Made by a program: the position numbers and the translations under genes. 64,000 nt of DNA from a bacterium (GTDB lineage Bacteria; Zixibacteria; MSB-5A5; GN15; FEB-12): NCBI GenBank assembly GCA_020444475.1, contig JAHLKV010000002.1, positions 620,001 through 684,000 of the forward strand, written 5' to 3'. Shown in pieces: positions 61,360 to 64,000 of the stretch (position 1 is its first letter; each line of letters begins with the position of its first letter). The notes beneath the pieces were generated by a model. It was not told the DNA's origin. It worked only from the letters and a program-made list of their open reading frames with translations, and ran no database searches.

Positions 61360-62106
61360 GTGGTCAAACCGGGTATTGTTTCTCTGTCGACGACAATTCT
61401 GGTGATCCTCGCGACCGGAAGTGCTTTCGCGGGCTGGTCAGTTGATATTGAAAGTGGGCTCGCCTCCAGCGGCTACAATGATGTTCGCATCCCGGGCAGT
61501 ACCGGAAGCGACATCTCGCTCTCCGAAGATCTGAAGGCTGAATCCACAGAGTTTGTTCGATTGCGACTGGCAATAGATCTGGGTGATCGACATCAGCTGT
61601 CTTTTCTCATTGCTCCCTTTACGTTCGAATCAACAGGGACGCTGGACCGCGATATTGATTTCAATGGAACGCGATTCACCACGGGAGTACCGTTGCGCTC
61701 ACGCTATCGATTCGATTCCTATCGTGTGACCTATCAATACACGTGGCTGCGAAACGAGCGGTTGACGGCCGGGATTGGGTTCACTGGAAAGGTGCGAGAC
61801 GCCTCGATCAGTCTTGACAACGGGATCGTTTTTTCGGAGAAAACAAACACCGGCTTTGTCCCTCTCATCAATTTCGCCTTCGATTGGCGCTTCGCGTCGA
61901 AGCTGGGATTGATCCTGGAAGGCGATGCCCTCGCAGCCCCTCAGGGTCGAGCCGAAGACGTTTTGTTGGCGATATATGGTGTGCCATCAAATCACCTTCG
62001 CCTTCGTCTGGGCTATAGAATCCTGGAGGGTGGAGCGGACAACGATGAAGTCTATACCTTCGCTTTGGTGCACTACCTGTCAGCAGGTATCACCTGGTCG
62101 TTCTGA
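61360..62106 (+). CDS. Outer-membrane beta-barrel protein
   Basis: A 248-residue exported protein starting GTG 61360 with AGAGGAG upstream. A signal peptide (STTILVILATGSAFAG) precedes alternating amphipathic strands (STEFVRLRLAIDLGDRHQLS; FDSYRVTYQYTWLRNERL), and the C-terminal strand SAGITWSF ends in Phe, the usual BAM signal. It probably has 10-12 strands. It is co-transcribed with the CIA30 gene. The transported or bound compound is unknown. Confidence 0.78.
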   Translation: MVKPGIVSLSTTILVILATGSAFAGWSVDIESGLASSGYNDVRIPGSTGSDISLSEDLKAESTEFVRLRLAIDLGDRHQLSFLIAPFTFESTGTLDRDIDFNGTRFTTGVPLRSRYRFDSYRVTYQYTWLRNERLTAGIGFTGKVRDASISLDNGIVFSEKTNTGFVPLINFAFDWRFASKLGLILEGDALAAPQGRAEDVLLAIYGVPSNHLRLRLGYRILEGGADNDEVYTFALVHYLSAGITWSF

Positions 62107-62240
62107 GAGGTTCTTAGGCTGTTTCGTTCGCAAGACAACAACGCGGTACTGACGCTCCGACTACTCTCCACGAAGCATGAGCGTGCCATCCGGACGGGGG
62201 CAGTTCTTTTTTGATAATTGACCATGCTGCCCGACACAAA

Positions 62241-63095
62241 TCATTGATCACCAGTCGCTACGTCACCTTCCGCATCAGGAATAATCTGGGTGACAGAGCC
62301 GGCGCGACTGAACATTCTCGTCCGGTTGAGACCGACGACAATCACGGCGACGACGATCAGAATATACGTATCATAGGGTTGGGCGTCGGGCCATATCGGA
62401 TTCATGAGCTGGAAGTGCATCAATGCTGAAAGCAGGATGCTGCCGCGGGACGCATTGAACAACTGAGTCATGATAAGGCTGATGGCTATGGTGCCGGCGA
62501 AGAATGGGCCAAATGACCAGGCGCTTTGTTGCGTTCCGCTGAGTAAGAACGCGGGCAGATGCCAGAATCCCCACACGATGCCAATGATCGAGGCCGCCCA
62601 CACCGGAGCAAACGTGCGTTGAAGCACGGGTTGTGCGAATCCCCTCCAGCCGAACTCTTCAACCGGTCCCTTTATGATTCCAAGCAACAGAGCCGTGACA
62701 AGGGCACCGGCCGAGGAAAAGGGAAAGGGATCCGAAAAAAGAGTTCCCTTCCAGGCCGAGCCCATATAGAAGACCAGAGGAAGACCAATGAGCAGGAAGG
62801 CGTACCAGTATCTGGAGCAGCGCCACAGCAGCAGTCTGGTCAGATACCGCTGCAGACCACCAACACCCGTCTTGTGCAAGATTATGATAAAGGCTGCGAT
62901 CGCCGGTGCATACACTGCGAGAAAAAAGAGTGGATGATCTCCGGTCAACTGACCGAAAATGGCGGTCATCTGGTCCGTCAGCAAGATGTACAAAGCGAGT
63001 ATTCCCCAGGCAATGCCGAACGTCATAATCAGAAAAGGCACCAGGGATTTCGCGGTGATCTGTTTTCCTTCTGTTGCCGAGTCTCCGGTTTTCAC
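62241..63095 (-). CDS. CPBP-family intramembrane metalloprotease
   Basis: A 284-residue protein with about eight membrane helices. The CPBP/Rce1-like motifs are present: EEFGWRGFAQP (EExxxR) and GFWHLPAF (FxxxH), with a third His/Asn region near the end. Family members cleave prenylated or other membrane substrates or act in bacteriocin immunity. GTG 63095 has GAGGAGG upstream. It lies 28 bp after the serine hydrolase gene on the same strand, so the two are probably co-transcribed. Confidence 0.87.
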   Translation of the reverse strand: MKTGDSATEGKQITAKSLVPFLIMTFGIAWGILALYILLTDQMTAIFGQLTGDHPLFFLAVYAPAIAAFIIILHKTGVGGLQRYLTRLLLWRCSRYWYAFLLIGLPLVFYMGSAWKGTLFSDPFPFSSAGALVTALLLGIIKGPVEEFGWRGFAQPVLQRTFAPVWAASIIGIVWGFWHLPAFLLSGTQQSAWSFGPFFAGTIAISLIMTQLFNASRGSILLSALMHFQLMNPIWPDAQPYDTYILIVVAVIVVGLNRTRMFSRAGSVTQIIPDAEGDVATGDQ

Positions 63096-63125
63096 CAGGG
63101 TATCCTCCTCATGTTTGTTCTCAAC

Positions 63126-64000
63126 TTAGTCACCGCTCTTGTCTTGCCTGGCCGCAGCGACAACTATCTCGGCAAGACGCTCCTCCATGTCCTCAACTAC
63201 CGGCTCTGAATGATCGACTATTCCGATATCAGTGTTGATCTGAAAGGCAATGCAGATATCATACTCGGGATAGTAGCGCAGGCTTGAAATGTATCCCGGA
63301 ATCCATCCTCCGTGGCCGTATGTCGGTCCGAAAGGTCCACCGGTGTGAACAGCGACCGCCAGTCCGTAGCTCGTGCCGGAATCGGTATCAGCGACCGGCA
63401 CGGAGGCAAGGAGATCGTCGAGATAGTTACCCTCCATGGCCCGTCCCTCATAGAGCATCTTGCCCCACACCGCCAGGTCCTTCGAATTGCTGACAAACCC
63501 GCCGCCGGACCATTCGATCCCGGGGTTCCAAACCATGCGGCCGGGCGCAGAGGTCGTTTTCGGCGGCAGGCCGAACGAGTTTTCTTCCACCATATATCCT
63601 GCGGCAAGGCCAGGCAGGTCTACTCGGTCGGAGGACGTTGTCCGAGAGAGATTCAAAGGCTGGAGAAAGCGTCGAACTACTTCATCGTACCAGCGGTACC
63701 CGGTGGCTCTTTCGATTACCAGACCCAGCAGGAGATATCCTGTATCGCTATAATACCAGGCCTCGCCAGCCGGAAAAAGGGGCGGCTGATCCAGCACGAA
63801 GCCAATCAGCTCTTCTCGTGAAAACGGATTGTCAACAAGTTGCCATCTCTCGCTGAATGCAAGTGCGAATTGCTCGCTCTCAACATGATTGGGAATGCCG
63901 GACGTATGGTTGAGAAGTTGTCGGAGCGTTATGGACTCATGATTGGGAAGACGCCCGAACCAGGGCTGATCACCGAGCCACTTTGATACAGGATCGTCGA
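63126..64000 (-). CDS. Serine hydrolase (beta-lactamase/PBP4* family), N-terminus cut by window edge
   Basis: The C-terminal 290 or so residues of a class C beta-lactamase-like protein; the frame is open to the window edge. Visible motifs are LLNHTSGIPN, the YxN-like YSD in WYYSDTGYLLLG, and HGGWIPGY for the third motif. The catalytic SxxK is outside the window. Such proteins act as D-Ala-D-Ala peptidases, esterases or peptide hydrolases. It is unrelated at close range to the hydrolase at 36182-37549. Confidence 0.85.
   Translation of the reverse strand, partial: DDPVSKWLGDQPWFGRLPNHESITLRQLLNHTSGIPNHVESEQFALAFSERWQLVDNPFSREELIGFVLDQPPLFPAGEAWYYSDTGYLLLGLVIERATGYRWYDEVVRRFLQPLNLSRTTSSDRVDLPGLAAGYMVEENSFGLPPKTTSAPGRMVWNPGIEWSGGGFVSNSKDLAVWGKMLYEGRAMEGNYLDDLLASVPVADTDSGTSYGLAVAVHTGGPFGPTYGHGGWIPGYISSLRYYPEYDICIAFQINTDIGIVDHSEPVVEDMEERLAEIVVAAARQDKSGD

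Overview
The window looks like one contig from an uncultured Gram-negative bacterium of the FCB superphylum (a candidate phylum such as Zixibacteria is my best guess, not proven). The evidence is two large secreted proteins with type IX secretion (Por) C-terminal sorting domains, many lipoprotein and outer-membrane-barrel genes, and a beta-glucan locus like those of marine FCB bacteria.

Layout. (1) 1-1722: two adjacent Na+/Ca2+ exchanger-family antiporters on the minus strand, the first cut by the window edge. (2) 2087-2455: ssrA (tmRNA). Its 3' end is used as an attachment site: a tyrosine integrase follows directly, and degenerate copies of the ssrA tail recur at about 35.9 kb and 37.6 kb. 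A 33.5-kb integrative element (about 2456-35943) and a second 1.65-kb insert (to about 37597) are inferred. (3) The element carries a recombinase/HTH/excisionase set; a two-gene module of an unrecognised protein plus a long QueC-like PP-loop enzyme; a six-gene type I restriction operon that includes an Abi_C protein, a GIY-YIG/RAMA protein and an unknown; a five-gene module with an enlarged nucleotide-sugar dehydrogenase, a degenerate sugar nucleotidyltransferase, two unknowns and a PD-(D/E)XK nuclease; a broken UvrD-type helicase; a sigma factor with a soluble zinc-finger anti-sigma candidate; a giant T9SS-secreted protein; and a membrane-anchored CHAT protease with an envelope partner. This is an accessory island rich in likely defence genes.

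(4) 36-42 kb: a serine hydrolase on the small insert, a tiny ribbon-helix-helix protein not found by simple ORF calling, another T9SS protein, a CpcT-like protein and a methyltransferase. (5) 42.2-55.9 kb: a beta-1,3-glucan (laminarin-type) utilisation locus. It has a glycan-binding lipoprotein with three repeated domains, a ROK repressor, a GH16 lipoprotein, a sugar symporter fused to a GH3 beta-glucosidase, a GH17 enzyme, and a convergent gene fusing a binding domain, a clan GH-A glycosidase and a probable outer-membrane barrel. Two promoters with the same TTGACA-N17-TACTTT layout each overlap a CTTTGTTCG-N5-CGAACAAAG palindrome, one before each transcription unit, so the ROK protein probably controls both.

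(6) 56-64 kb: an LRR/fibronectin lipoprotein, bacteriohemerythrin, a DUF457/YdjM membrane hydrolase, a CIA30-family protein, an outer-membrane barrel, a CPBP membrane protease and a serine hydrolase cut by the right edge. No tRNA, rRNA, CRISPR array or intact insertion sequence was recognised.
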